Both the position numbers and the translations under genes were made by a program. The notes under the pieces are model-generated. The model did no database searches, was not told where the DNA came from, and worked only from the letters and a program-made list of their open reading frames with translations. A stretch of 64,000 nucleotides of DNA. It comes from Limnoperna fortunei (Eukaryota > Mollusca > Bivalvia > Mytilida > Modiolidae). Shown piece by piece: positions 48,370-59,172 of this stretch (the first letter of the stretch is position 1; every line of letters begins with the position of its first letter). The stretch covers positions 68,548,993-68,612,992 of the forward strand of contig OX104115.1 in NCBI GenBank assembly GCA_944474755.1. Direction: 5' to 3'.

Positions 48370-48605
48370 CTAGACATCAATCTTTTCTACAAGTATTTCA
48401 CCAGAAGGAATATCTTTAAAATCCTCTATTGGTCCTGCTTGATCGCATTCAAGTCGTTTAAGTTCCGGCTCCTCGTCTGTCGATTTAGCCTCGCGTGTTT
48501 GCTTTCGTTGCTGGGCGACGTACAAACAAAGTCCAATGAAGAATCCACCTATACAGAAGATTCCTATTACTATGCCAATGATAAATGTTTGATCTTTTGG
48601 TTCCT
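48370..48605 (-). CDS. Membrane glycoprotein exon 7 (TM and cytoplasmic tail)
   Basis: Minus-strand acceptor TTTTACAG before AGGAACC. It begins with two bases of a split codon and encodes EPKDQTFIIGIVIGIFCIGG through KRLECDQAGPIEDFKDIPSG to TAG. The stop (CTA on +) is at 48370-48372. Confidence 0.85.
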
Positions 48606-51600
48606 CTGTAAAACAAACATTTGGTTTTTGTTTCGTTATAATGATGTTACCGCTATCGTTAGAACGTATAAATTATATTCATACACTGGTACAAGCATGT
48701 CAAATTTTGCAGTATACTTTAAGTATGATGTAGTCCATTCTCTTTATAAATTTGACTAACTTCTAATGAAAGGGTTTTTGATTTATTCAACTAACTAAAT
48801 GGTAACAACAATGTTTTGAACATGCATATTTATAATCTAATTTATACTTTTATACGTGAATATTTCTATAAATAAAGACTCGAAAAAATTAATAGTGAAT
48901 GCAGCGGAAACTGTTAGCTGCACCCATGGCATAAAAATAACAGGTTTATACTGTCAAATGTATGTTGCGCGAGGCCTGACAACTAGCGGACCATCACAAA
49001 AAGGCTAAATTGAATATGGTACTTTCTTGGCCTGGTTGTAAATTCACACTTGACGCCATATTATGATGCGGAATGAGTTTCGTGTTAGTTTTCTTGATGT
49101 ATTGTAATGAGTTTACCGACCGATTAGAAAACTTTTTCCAATAGGATTTGTAACTCAGTCCTTTTAATAAGAAACTGTTATGCATATGCTGAAAATAGTG
49201 ATATGTCCTGTATTGTGCAAAAATTTGCATCTCTAAAAAAAGAGCAAATGCTGTAAAAATCAAAAATGAAAGGTAAAAATCTCTTGTTCCTTCTTTGTAA
49301 TTGGTTCATTTCTTTCCAACAGAGTAATATCAGAGTGGCATGTATATGCACAGATACTTGAATTAACATCGCCTTTATATCAGCCTTGGTCAGCACATAC
49401 TCTGCATCCATCGGCAATTGTTGATAAATTTGGAAGACGTGCCCGTCCATGTTTTTATTTTAATTATATTGTAACGAATGGTGTTGTATATTGGTGGTAC
49501 AAGTGCTCTAAGATATTGGAGTCCATGCCCTTAACAATAATTGACAGTAGCATACCTTTGATTTCAGCTGACGATGACACGTGACAGGGTCGTAGACATG
49601 GGTCGCAGAATGTTGGTTTTTTCATGACCGTAGTTATATCGTAGTCTACAAAAAAAGACACTTGATGGATAGACTGGTTTCGTCGAAAGGGTTTTTATGC
49701 ACAAAGAAATAGGAATATTTATCAATTATATACTCTACACATTTCCTTTGTATTTTCGGGCAATTAGTCTACAATTTCGGAAACATATTGTACAGAGTAT
49801 TTTAGATGCACAATACATAAACTGCTGTGGTTGAAATTGGTCATATGATATTATATGGACGGGGAGCTTATCTCTATATATCACATGGATCTAAGATTCG
49901 CTTCGGTCGATATACAATTATAAAGACGAGCTCCTATTCAATATAAAATATATGGCCCTCAGTATCATGAACTATTTCATAAATAAGTCAAAGAAATCAT
50001 GATTGTACGTACAAATAAATAAAGGATGAAATATAATTTATTTTCCCAAATCATAGTCATACAGACGGATGGTAATGTTGCAAATTTCATGGATTGATTT
50101 GACTCGGTCAAATGCCACTCAAGCACGTATCACAAGTAAGCACGTACTTCGAATTGTGATGCTACTGTTATGTTGATACGTTTTAGACAGTTTTAACCCA
50201 ATCTACGGCGTGGCAAAACTAGTACAAAACCCAAATTATTTCGTCGCAGGTAATCGCCATATCTACAATTGACATTGTGTTATGATAAGACAACCTTGAT
50301 AATTCTGTTTATTGTCGATATTACTCGTAGGTAATGTGTAATTTAATGTTTACTGTATTTATGCATGTATATTAACTGATCATATCCACACACATCATCT
50401 AAACACATTGACGACTTAGTACTTGTCAGTACTTACCAACATGTTTAAGTAGAAATGTTCTTGGTGTCGAAGTATAATTACAATAAGCACAAGCTGAAAT
50501 TGTATTGTCATTGCCCAGTTTGTCCTCGGAAATTTTCATGTCAACACCAGACACAAGCTGATCTAAAAAGACATTAGTAATAATACACTGCAGGGATAAT
50601 AATGGCAACAAGGAAAAAATGGTTAAAAATATATTAATTTTAGTAATTGAGTGTTAATTTTTTTTCCTTTTTTTTTCATTTAAAAAATAATGTGTGTTTT
50701 TATCTTAAATTGCTTTTTCTCATTAAAAAATGCCTTTAACGAAATTTCATGTTTTGAAATTTTAGTGATAAAAGCTTTCAACATCTTGATCATATGGATT
50801 TTAAATGTTGTTTAGTCTTGATATTAGACAAAACGCGCGTCTGGCGTAGTAAATTCTTTTAACCTTGGGTTCTTTGATGACTTTTATAAACTATTTTATT
50901 GTGTATAGGTTTGAATTTAACAATATTACAAATTTTATTATTAACAAGTTACCTGCTAAAAAAGTAACATAAAACATGTTGTCATCCAGTCTTGAAAACT
51001 GTGCGCATATAATTACTTTTAAATCGTTTTTGCTATTGTAGCTCCTATAAAACGGAATACAATCTGTTAGTTACAAGTTAATATTCATGATGTGCTCTGT
51101 TACTATCCAACCCCTGCGGACTTAAAGGATGGGGGCGGGTGTCTTACCAATAAAATAGGTGTTCCAGTTTTTATCCAAATTGTATTGTTTTACCAGTCGG
51201 ATTGTTTTTTAACAATATATATGTAATTTTTCTGAACAAATGACATCCATTTTTGTAAAAAAAAACATTTGTATGATAAAGAGTCAAAATAATCCATTTT
51301 TTAACGCAATGGATAGGATTTTTAAACATTAAAAAGTAATGAATGAATAATTTAAAGTTGCAATACTAAAAATAATTATGTTTATTTTTACAGTTTGTTT
51401 TAATTATGCATGTTTTATATAAATATTAAAGAAAACATAAAAGTGTCAAATAAAGCAGAATCTTTATAAATGGACACAGTTGAAACATTACTTACTAGCA
51501 TGTGTATATAAAACATATTTTCATTTAATATGTTAAGTTTCGTTTTGCAAGAAAATCCTAAATGTAAATTTGCAAACTCTGAAGACACATGTATGCTTGC

Positions 51601-54600
51601 CAGAGATCATTGAACAAGTGAACATTTCTTTAGGCATTTATTTAATTCTGTTATACATGTTATTATACATATTTGGATTTTATACTTCTATTATATTAAC
51701 ATTTTCAATTATATTTAAGGTTAAAAAAACCTACAAAAGTTATACTTTTTAAATATTATATCTTTATGATAGAAAATTAGAAATATTACATAAACGCTTA
51801 CATATATAATACGTTCACATATAATTATAGCTTACATGTGAAATTATCTAGTTCTAAAATTTTATCAGAAAGTTCTTCATTTCCTTTCATCTTATTATTA
51901 AACTTAAAATTTCTACCTGTAGTACCTTTTTGCAAAATTTGGATAAATTGGATTAATTTTTTTTAATATCACATTTTTCATAGTGTATCCGAAAGGTTTG
52001 ACCCCACTTATGCTCACTTACAATGCTTATTTCATGAAATATACTTGGCCTTGGTGTAGTTTTGAGAAGTGTTTATTCGATGATGGTGGAATAATAAGTT
52101 TTCCCTCGGTCGGGTAAAAAATTGGAACTGTCAAAATAGAGGTTAACATGTTGGGTAGACATTTTTTAATAAAAATGTTTATAGTTTAAAATTTACTGAA
52201 TAAGCAAAGTATACTTTACAATTAGAGCCACAACTCTCTATCTATGTGTGTACTACGACGGAAGCCCTAGAACAATAATAATACTTGATTTAATATCAAC
52301 ATTAATATAAAATGATTGTTAATTTTCTTCTCTTCGTCTTTTTTACACTCCATAAAAGCCCAAAAATCCAGCTTGTTACTAGTAATATGCGTTTTAATTT
52401 GCGCTGTACTTCAAATAATAAATATTTAACATTTTTGTACAAGTTGTTTACAAACTGAAGCTTATCTCTATCAGTTAACCACCCTGTTCCGAACCCCGTC
52501 CAATTGGTTTTTGACTAATCAAGAAACAGAATTACGATCACGTGACTTGCTTCGAGAGGTGAAGTGTCATGAGGTCAAAGGATAAAAAGTGAATATAACC
52601 GACTGCGTCGGAAAAAGAGAAAACGTGACGTCAATTTCAAACGTTGATATACAACTGAACTGTTTTGGGCTATTAATTGGTGACTTGGTCACAGTTATAT
52701 TTTCCGGCTTACTCCCATCCTCACAAGTCAACGAAAACACATGTGGAGAAATCCCGACTTGTGAGGATGGCTTACTCCCGCAATACAAAGATTGATAAAA
52801 GTGGTAATAAACAACCTTCAAACACTAACACAAAGGTAAAGACCCGTATATCTCAGTCCACTTCGTTGCTTTGCAATATGACACATGCACATGTAAAGCG
52901 ATGTTGCATTATAAACGTCGAATCTTGCAATGTTCTTTTTATGATTGTTTTTATTTTTTTTATTATTTTTTGTTTGTTTGAATGCTGTTTAACGCAATTT
53001 TCAGCAATTTTTCAGCTATATCATGGCGTTCCGCTTTTTGTTGTGGGAAGAAGCCGGAGTAAGTAGGAAAAATGGCAATCCTCTTCAATTAAGAGTGCAT
53101 GGAGTCGACTACACCCTGCCCGCAGTGAGACTCGATATCGCAACCTCAAGCACGTGTTAACCACTACTCACTAGGCCGAATTTTACTGCCGTTATAATCC
53201 GAAATTAATTTTGTGATTTGTCAGATTTAAAAAAAGCGAGGGTACGATTATTCGTTCTAACTACTAACCTCATGACGTATATGGTCTCGTTTTGAAGAAA
53301 GCAAACTGATGAACTATAAATTTTTCCGTTGTACTTCAAATTCAGAAGATACGAAGAATTAAAGAATGTAAGCTTTGAGGAATCTGTTGTCTGGTTTTCA
53401 TCTAAATCTAACATGTTCCACTGTCTGTATAATGATGCATTAGGAAACGAACACACAGCAACTGAAAAACAGTCATTACTTCAAATGAATTGCTTATATG
53501 CTTCAAAGTTAGTAAATTTTGTTAAATTTAAGAAGAGAGGAGAGTCAATAATTAATATTAATTATTCATAATTCAAACATTTCAATTCCAGTGGTACATT
53601 TATATATAGATTGCTTGATTGGTGTTTAACGTTCAGCGACCCATCTTTTAACAAGAATAAGTTAACAAACAATAGACCACTTACATGGTGTACAAACACG
53701 TGAAGATGCCAGTTGAGTTTCCAGGCAAAAGCTCGATACAAACACGTGAAGATGCCAGACGGAAGCTCGAAAGCCAAAAGCTGCCGCATCGTTTTAGCAA
53801 AATAAAATTCTGATTCAGTTAAATTTTAGTCAGAAAGATTTGTCATTATATATAAATGCCGAAAATGCATGCTATCTGCATCTTGCGCGGGGATTCGTCT
53901 TATTTTAGCTACACCACTTGATGCGATATACAAACGGTCGGTGAATTTAAACTGGAAAATGAAAAAATATGGTTCATCAAATATGATCAATATTTTCTGT
54001 TCTAAATGTTGTAAGCACATGTAGGTACTGTTTCCTAATGTAAAATTAATGAGTATAAGTTATAACATTTTAATATACCACGCATGAAACAACACAAACG
54101 AATTACATTTTCTAAAACAATCGTAAGACAGTTGAAAGTTGACCTATATTTAACACACTTTATTGAAAACATTAAAACAGTTGAAAAACTAAAATTGACA
54201 TGGCTTTACATAATATATCATTTCTAGACATCATGCTCTATTGAAATTATTAATCAAACTGTTTAAAGTTACATTGAAAAATGACACTCGCACAAAAATT
54301 AGTTTTTCTTAAGAATTTTAAAGCAAATATACTTCAAAAGTTCAAATTCATCAAGCTGAACCTTTTCTGGGTCGCAAGCTGGATCAAATGTACTGCGTGC
54401 ATGTTTAATGTCTAGTTTATGATAAAAAGATTGTTATTTAGCCTCGTGTATAATTCAACAGACCATTATCGTATTTGTCTACTCGGAACTTCAAATTTAA
54501 AGTTAATGTTATCGTATTTGTCTACTCAGAACTTCAAATTTAAAGTTAATGTTATCGGATTTACTACTACTTAGTAAACGGCAGCTTTTTCGGCAGCCAA

Positions 54601-57600
54601 AATTTACTAAGTAAACGGACATCTTTTTCGGAAGCCAAAATTAACTTCCTAAATAGCGACACACATCAATGACACGCGTAGTTGTAGATGTTGCGGATGT
54701 TCATGTTTGTTTTATGAATTAAGAAAAGTCAATAATTTTACTTCAATACTACGATTGATTGATTTAAAAATGATGTAATTGACTCTTCTCTATGACTGCG
54801 TTTATTAAATTATTCACATCTTGTAATGCTTAACTTAACGCTCGAGTAAATATTTCGTTTAACGTATTTCATATAATACACAGAATACAGGTAAATTGTA
54901 TTGCCTTTCAAAACTATGTGCAAGAAAGATAGTTATATCGTGCCTACAAGAATGTCCATCAAATTTTCGAAAAGTGTACTTTTGTTGTTATAGAGCAGGA
55001 CATTTTTGCATTTGTTATTAAAGTTTTCTGATAAATCATATCTTTTTAAAATAACGTCTGAATTAGCATAAAAACTCTGACTGCAGTCGATTTAAATTTT
55101 GTAGAAAATTTTTTTTCTAACAATACAATAGCGGCTTTAAAATATTTGTTCTCAATTAAAAGAAAACTACTAATTGTTGTGCACTTGTTCGATAAAGTTA
55201 AATATCTTAATTGCAAGATTAAAAATTTGATTGTTTACATGTTCTACTTTTCGATATTGTTTGCGATAAACAATAAACAGTTAACTGATAGAAAGGGTTA
55301 GAATGCCATTAGTTGGCAAACACGCCAAATACGTTTTATGTGAGAGGATATTAGTTTCGGCGAAAACTTGTCAAATTGACCCAAAACTCCCGACAACACA
55401 GAGACTCTGAAAGTCATAGTTGTCACAGTATCACATGATTAAGCGAAACAGGTTCAGAATCCACACTTTAGTCTTAAATTTTTCGGTCTCTTCAATTTTG
55501 CTATTTTTTTTATATATTGTTTTCGACAGTGAGACATTTGCTTTTCTACTTAACTTGTTATCAATCTATTGACGCAATCTAGAAAAAGTCATTTAAGATA
55601 CCTATTTTATAAAAATAACGCCCTATACGCATATTTCGTAGAGTGGCGTAGCCTAGGAGAAGCCCGCAAGCCAAGCCTCCACATGGTTTTGGCCTAAATA
55701 AAGGAAAACATCACACAAACACACAAAATGGAGATATCAAGGAACGTTTGAACAGTACAGTAACTGTAGCTATTATTCTGTTTACAAAATGTAAGGTCTT
55801 TGGCTTCACGGGAGTTCGCCTTTCTATAGACCTAACTGAGGTCTAAACCGGCTCGATACCCCTCCCTAAAAAGAGTTAAACACATCATTCAGACCCTAGC
55901 TACGCTACGAACTGTCGTTTAATTAACGTATCAGGGTAGATGAAAACGAAAAATAATTAAGGTATTTAAGAACTCTAACTTATATCAACACAATTCTAAA
56001 AAATACTTCAAAATCCACTAAGGTCATCTGCACCGTGGTAATAAAAACAATGAAAACTAACATTTTCCCAATTTCTGATTAGTAAATTGTTTGAATGATG
56101 TTTAACGCCATTTTCAGCTATTTTTCATCTAATATCATGGCCTCCAGTTTTTATTGGGGGAGCAAGCCGGAGTACCCGGAGAAAACCCCCGACCTGGTGT
56201 AGGAAAACTGTCAAATAAAATTGAAGTCTAGTACACCCTACCCGCAGTGAGAATCGAACCCGCAATCTCAGTTTTGACAGACCACGTGATCAATAGTAGA
56301 CTAACTACCTTTACCACTCGGCCCCCGAGGCCCCCCTCATTAAATTTAAACAACGGCCTTATTAATCAAGTGGACAGCTAAATTTCATGTCAGCATTGAC
56401 TTGTGGTTACTAGGATAGACACTCTCGTGGACTGGTTACAAGGGTGGTGACACGCCCAGAGACTGGTAAATCGGGTTAAGTCACACTGGTTAATAAGTAG
56501 GGTACCGACGCTCTTGTAGGCTAGTTACTACAATGGTAGCACACTCTGGGATTGGTTACTATGGTGATAAGACACTCGTGGATTACGGTTGTGACGACTT
56601 ATGATTATAACTCTATCAGGAACTGGTTGCTAGGGTGGTGACCCACTCGTGTTCTAAGTACTAGTGTAGTGACATACTCTTGTGGTGACAGACTCATGGA
56701 CTGGTGTCTAGGATGGGGACATACTCGTGAACTAGTTACTAGGGTGGTGATACACTCCGAAACTTGCTAGTGGGGTAATAACACACTCCGGAACCATCTG
56801 TTAAAATCGTGTTAACATTTTCCAATGGAATCAATCAATCTTATACTTTCGGTTTTTTTTTCACTTCATGTCATTCATTTGAACCCACTTTGTTAAACTT
56901 AGTAGAAGAGTTTGTGGAAAACAAAATATTGTTGCATGTCACTCAGTCTTCGTCACCCAATAAAAAACTGCATGCCATGTTATACATGTAACTACAAATG
57001 CTTATAGTTGCGTGAAACCACATTCAAACAAAAGAAATAAATACAACATTAATTACTTGAAATAGACAACCATTGTCTTTTAGGTAAACCTTGTATTATT
57101 ATAGAGCTAACTTTTATTATATTTCAAGATTTCACTTCATCAAGAGACACAAAAATACAAAAAATATGATAAACTAAGACCGTGCCGAATTTTACTGCCG
57201 TATTAAAATCGGATTACCCCCCCCCCCCCCCCAATAAAACAGGCGAGGAAACGAGTAATCATTCTAAACCAAGACAGGTTATAGAATTACCACATTTTAA
57301 AGAGGGTGGTCGAGTACACTGGAACCACGTGAATGCAGTGTCATGAGATCATCGGAGGCAAATAACTCTTCATCTTCGCTAGCCAAGGGGTACGATTCGA
57401 TACTCTTGATCGTAACACTAGCGAAGATGATAAATCTTTGAAATTTATGGTAATTATAAACTGTATTATTACACAAAACATCAAGTATAATGACAGGTCA
57501 CCTAATGACAATCGATTGTCTTACTGGGAATAAAAAGAAACCCAAAAAATGCATGTTCTCATTAAAGTTGGGAAATTAGTATATTTTAATTAAAGCTGCT

Positions 57601-59172
57601 TTACAGATGAGAATCTAGACTGTGAGAGAGTCTGCGCCACAAGATTTAAGTGCGTGATCGAGTAAAATACCTCATTTATTCACCTTCATGTATAAAAGAG
57701 AAACTTATATAATGCATTAGGATTACATTACGAAATAAGAAAGCATGCATGACATTTTAAGTATTAATTTTAAAGGTATAAAAATTAAACTAATATAGTA
57801 TAATTAAACTCAAACAATTAAAGTCTATAATCTGTTAAATGTTCCAAACATTTAAAGTTCTACTTATATTTCTAACAGTGAGAAAAAATAGTTTATCAAC
57901 AACGTAGCTTTTGTTTTTTTAAATTTAAACTTCCTTCTACTCGCAGATTTGGAAAAAAGTTAAGTTTGTTAACTAACGATTAATTATCAAAACGTTCACC
58001 ACATCAACTGGCTGTTTATAAATTTATAAATCTATCGATGTTTTTGTCCATGAATTGATCGATTTACTTACTATTTAGATGAATTTTCATTTTATTTTAT
58101 AATCTGGAATCTTATGTAGAATAAGGTAAGAATCCGTCTGATTAAGTAACCTGGTCCACTGGTGCAATATGTTTCATTTACTAAGCTTCACTTTCAAATA
58201 TAACCCCAGCCAGTTTACTACCAAGTTTGATTGGTTTGTTTAAAACGCAATGTTTTAGCTAACGTTTCGCGTGTTTCGTTCCGTCAAAAATTTCTGTCAA
58301 AATACAATTGAAATAGAGTAGCTACCTTCTTCTTGTTTTCCGGCTTTCGAGTTAAACTGACCGTTCCCCGCAGAGACATAAATCTATAAAAACATTCTAT
58401 GATAAACTGTATTTTTATATAAGAATTTGATTACCGGACGCCGGACGTTACGTCATAATGCATTGCATCGGAATGACGTCAGTTACAGTTAAATCTGACG
58501 TAAATTTTGAGGCATTCCAAATGTTGCAAACAGGTTAAAATTTTGACCTTAGTATAATTTAAGACTGCAAGCCGAAAGCAGAAAAAATCGAAATGGATGC
58601 TCCCAGCTTAAGAAATCTATCATTTGTAAACTGATATTAGAAGCAAAAGAAGCAAAAATAAAGAACTTAAAATGCACTCTTTATTACTAATAGGTTGATT
58701 ATAACACACAAAATAAGTAAACTTGTACTGCAGATAGAAATCGAGTGATAACGTATTTGACATTGTTTTCTTTTCAAGTTAGGAAGTATAAGCGACACAA
58801 CGTATTACAAAAAGTTAAAAAGTAAAACGAACATATTTTACGTGGATTTTAAAATAAAACAATTACCAATAAATTGCTACAACATTTAACACACGAATGT
58901 CATTTAAACTCTATGGTGGTGCATTGTTATATGATAACGCGACAAGGTTAAATAATAAAAAACAATAGAAGAATATTACTTAAAGGGTAAAAATCAATGA
59001 ACCATTCATTTTTTGAACTTTTATTGTTGTATTTTTCATAAATTCCTCAATTTAATGTTAATTTTTTAACAACATCTCAATATAAAAACAAAAGATTTTA
59101 AAATGAAAATGCGAAATCCTTACCTGATAATTTGATAAAACTTGTAAAAATTAGTACAGTTGTTAACTCCAT
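48370..59172 (-). CDS. Predicted type I membrane glycoprotein, 288 residues, function unknown
   Basis: Seven coding exons (59172-59124, 53461-53269, 52774-52713, 51063-50953, 50562-50437, 49645-49556, 48605-48370) join in phase to 289 codons including TAG. The start MELTTVLIFTSFIKLS is a signal peptide. The ectodomain of about 185 residues begins VCSFPNASLYRQW, has several N-glycosylation sequons (NAS, NQT, NSS, NET, NYT) and cysteines in ACAYC and FCDPCLRPC. One hydrophobic helix (FIIGIVIGIFCIGGFFIGLC) is followed by YVAQQRKQTR as stop-transfer and a 40-residue acidic tail ending EILVEKIDV. The CSFP opening followed by a W and a later C recalls uncharacterised ectodomain modules of invertebrate membrane proteins (DUF7042-7045-like), but that is a weak recollection. 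Most exon borders are phase 1, as in extracellular modules. Exon 3 is the least certain. No neighbour suggests a function. Confidence 0.7.
49556..49645 (-). CDS. Membrane glycoprotein exon 6
   Basis: Acceptor CTTTTTTTGTAG, donor GTATGC. It encodes YDITTVMKKPTFCDPCLRPC then HVSSSAEIK. It is a phase 1 to phase 1 exon of 90 bp. Confidence 0.82.
50437..50562 (-). CDS. Membrane glycoprotein exon 5
   Basis: Acceptor GTCTTTTTAG, donor GTAAGT. It encodes QLVSGVDMKISEDKLGNDNT then ISACAYCNYTSTPRTFLLK. Phase 1 to phase 1, 126 bp. Confidence 0.85.
50953..51063 (-). CDS. Membrane glycoprotein exon 4
   Basis: Acceptor TAACTAACAG, donor GTAACT. It encodes CIPFYRSYNSKNDLKVIICA then QFSRLDDNMFYVTFLA. Phase 1 to phase 1, 111 bp. 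An internal alternative acceptor (TTTTATAG) would shorten it out of phase with exon 3. Confidence 0.75.
52706..52779. repeat. Compact repeat: 11-bp direct repeats around 13-bp inverted repeats
   Basis: GGCTTACTCCC lies at 52706-52716 and 52769-52779. Directly inside are ATCCTCACAAGTC (52717-52729) and GACTTGTGAGGAT (52756-52768), separated by 26 bp. The layout is that of a tiny inverted-repeat insertion with target duplication. It coincides with exon 3 of the minus-strand gene. Confidence 0.85.
52713..52774 (-). CDS. Membrane glycoprotein exon 3 (tentative)
   Basis: It begins one base into a split Ser codon (AG|T) after a weak acceptor TTGTATTGCGGGAG and ends at donor GGGA|GTAAGC. It encodes KPSSQVGISPHVFSLTCEDG. 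It is the only phase 2 to phase 1 candidate found between exons 2 and 4. Both splice sites lie in copies of the same 11-bp direct repeat. Confidence 0.5.
52975..53180 (-). repeat. SINE copy, minus strand
   Basis: From left: GAATGCTGTTTAACGC, CAGCTATATCATGGCGTTCC, GAAGAAGCCGGAGTAAGTAG, then GACTACACCCTGCCCGCAGT and CACTAGGCCGAA. It matches the 56090 copy with a degraded B box. Confidence 0.75.
53269..53461 (-). CDS. Membrane glycoprotein exon 2
   Basis: Acceptor GACTGTTTTTCAG, donor GTTAGT. It encodes AVCSFPNASLYRQWNMLDLD, NSSYLLNLKYNGKIYSSSVC and FLQNETIYVM. It has four N-glycosylation sequons and two cysteines. It starts in phase 1, matching the signal-peptide exon, and ends two bases into a codon. 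Confidence 0.82.
54466..54551 (+). repeat. 43-bp tandem duplication
   Basis: TTATCGTATTTGTCTACTC then GAACTTCAAATTTAAAGTTA repeats at 54466 and 54509 with one difference (CGGAAC against CAGAAC). Just right (54572-54645) a second pair sharing GTAAACGG, TTTTTCGG and AGCCAAAATT follows. Confidence 0.9.
55634..55911. mobile_element. MITE-like segment with imperfect inverted ends
   Basis: The left end TTCGTAGAGTGGCGTAGCCT pairs imperfectly with the right end CCCTAGCTACGCTACGAA. The 278-bp interior has higher GC and mentions no protein. The class is uncertain. Confidence 0.4.
56090..56336 (-). repeat. Full-length tRNA-derived SINE, minus strand
   Basis: Reverse B box GAGAATCGAACCCGC and reverse head CCACTCGGCCCCCGAGGCCC are at the right. 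The tail module TTTAACGCCATTTTCAGC, CCTCCAGTTTTTATTGGGGG and AAGCCGGAGTACCCGGAGAA is at the left. About 247 bp. It is the reference copy for the fragments at 37505, 46120, 52975 and 59966. Confidence 0.85.
56395..56800 (+). repeat. Diverged minisatellite, unit about 32-36 bp
   Basis: The theme CACTCGTGGACTGGTTACTA then GGGTGGTGACA recurs about ten times with many changes, for example near 56420, 56525, 56570, 56620 and 56720. Spacing varies, so the array is old. Confidence 0.75.
57215..57233 (+). repeat. Poly-C run
   Basis: About 18 consecutive C between ATTACC and AATAAAAC. Length is likely polymorphic or imprecise in sequencing. Confidence 0.85.
57370..57430. other. Cruciform-like inverted repeat
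   Basis: TCATCTTCGCTAG (57370-57382) and CTAGCGAAGATGA (57418-57430) are a perfect 13-bp inverted repeat. A second pair, TACGAT/ATCGTA, is nested in the loop. Confidence 0.85.
59124..59172 (-). CDS. Membrane glycoprotein exon 1 (signal peptide)
   Basis: ATG at 59172-59170 (minus) in the context CAACATGG. It encodes MELTTVLIFTSFIKLS, then donor GTAAGG after one base. Joined to exon 2 it gives a standard secretory leader followed by AVCSFP. The start is chosen because the phase and the hydrophobic run both fit. Confidence 0.72.

Larger units (their letters stand above)
53462..59123 (-). other. First intron of the membrane glycoprotein gene (about 5.7 kb)
   Basis: AT-rich, with a 43-bp tandem duplication, a TIR-like element, a SINE, a diverged minisatellite, a poly-C run and a cruciform (listed separately). 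No further exon in matching phase was found. Confidence 0.55.

Noticed and set aside
49178..49450. Minus-strand open frame starting MDGHVFQIYQQLPMDAEY
   Set aside because: It lies in an intron of the glycoprotein gene, has no domain I recognise and no phase-matching splice sites. It could be a repeat fragment.
58326..58383. Possible minus-strand exon with good splice sites (TTTTTATAG...GTAGCT) between glycoprotein exons 1 and 2
   Set aside because: It is 58 bp, and including it after the phase-1 first exon gives a stop. Direct joining of exons 1 and 2 keeps phase and a proper signal peptide.
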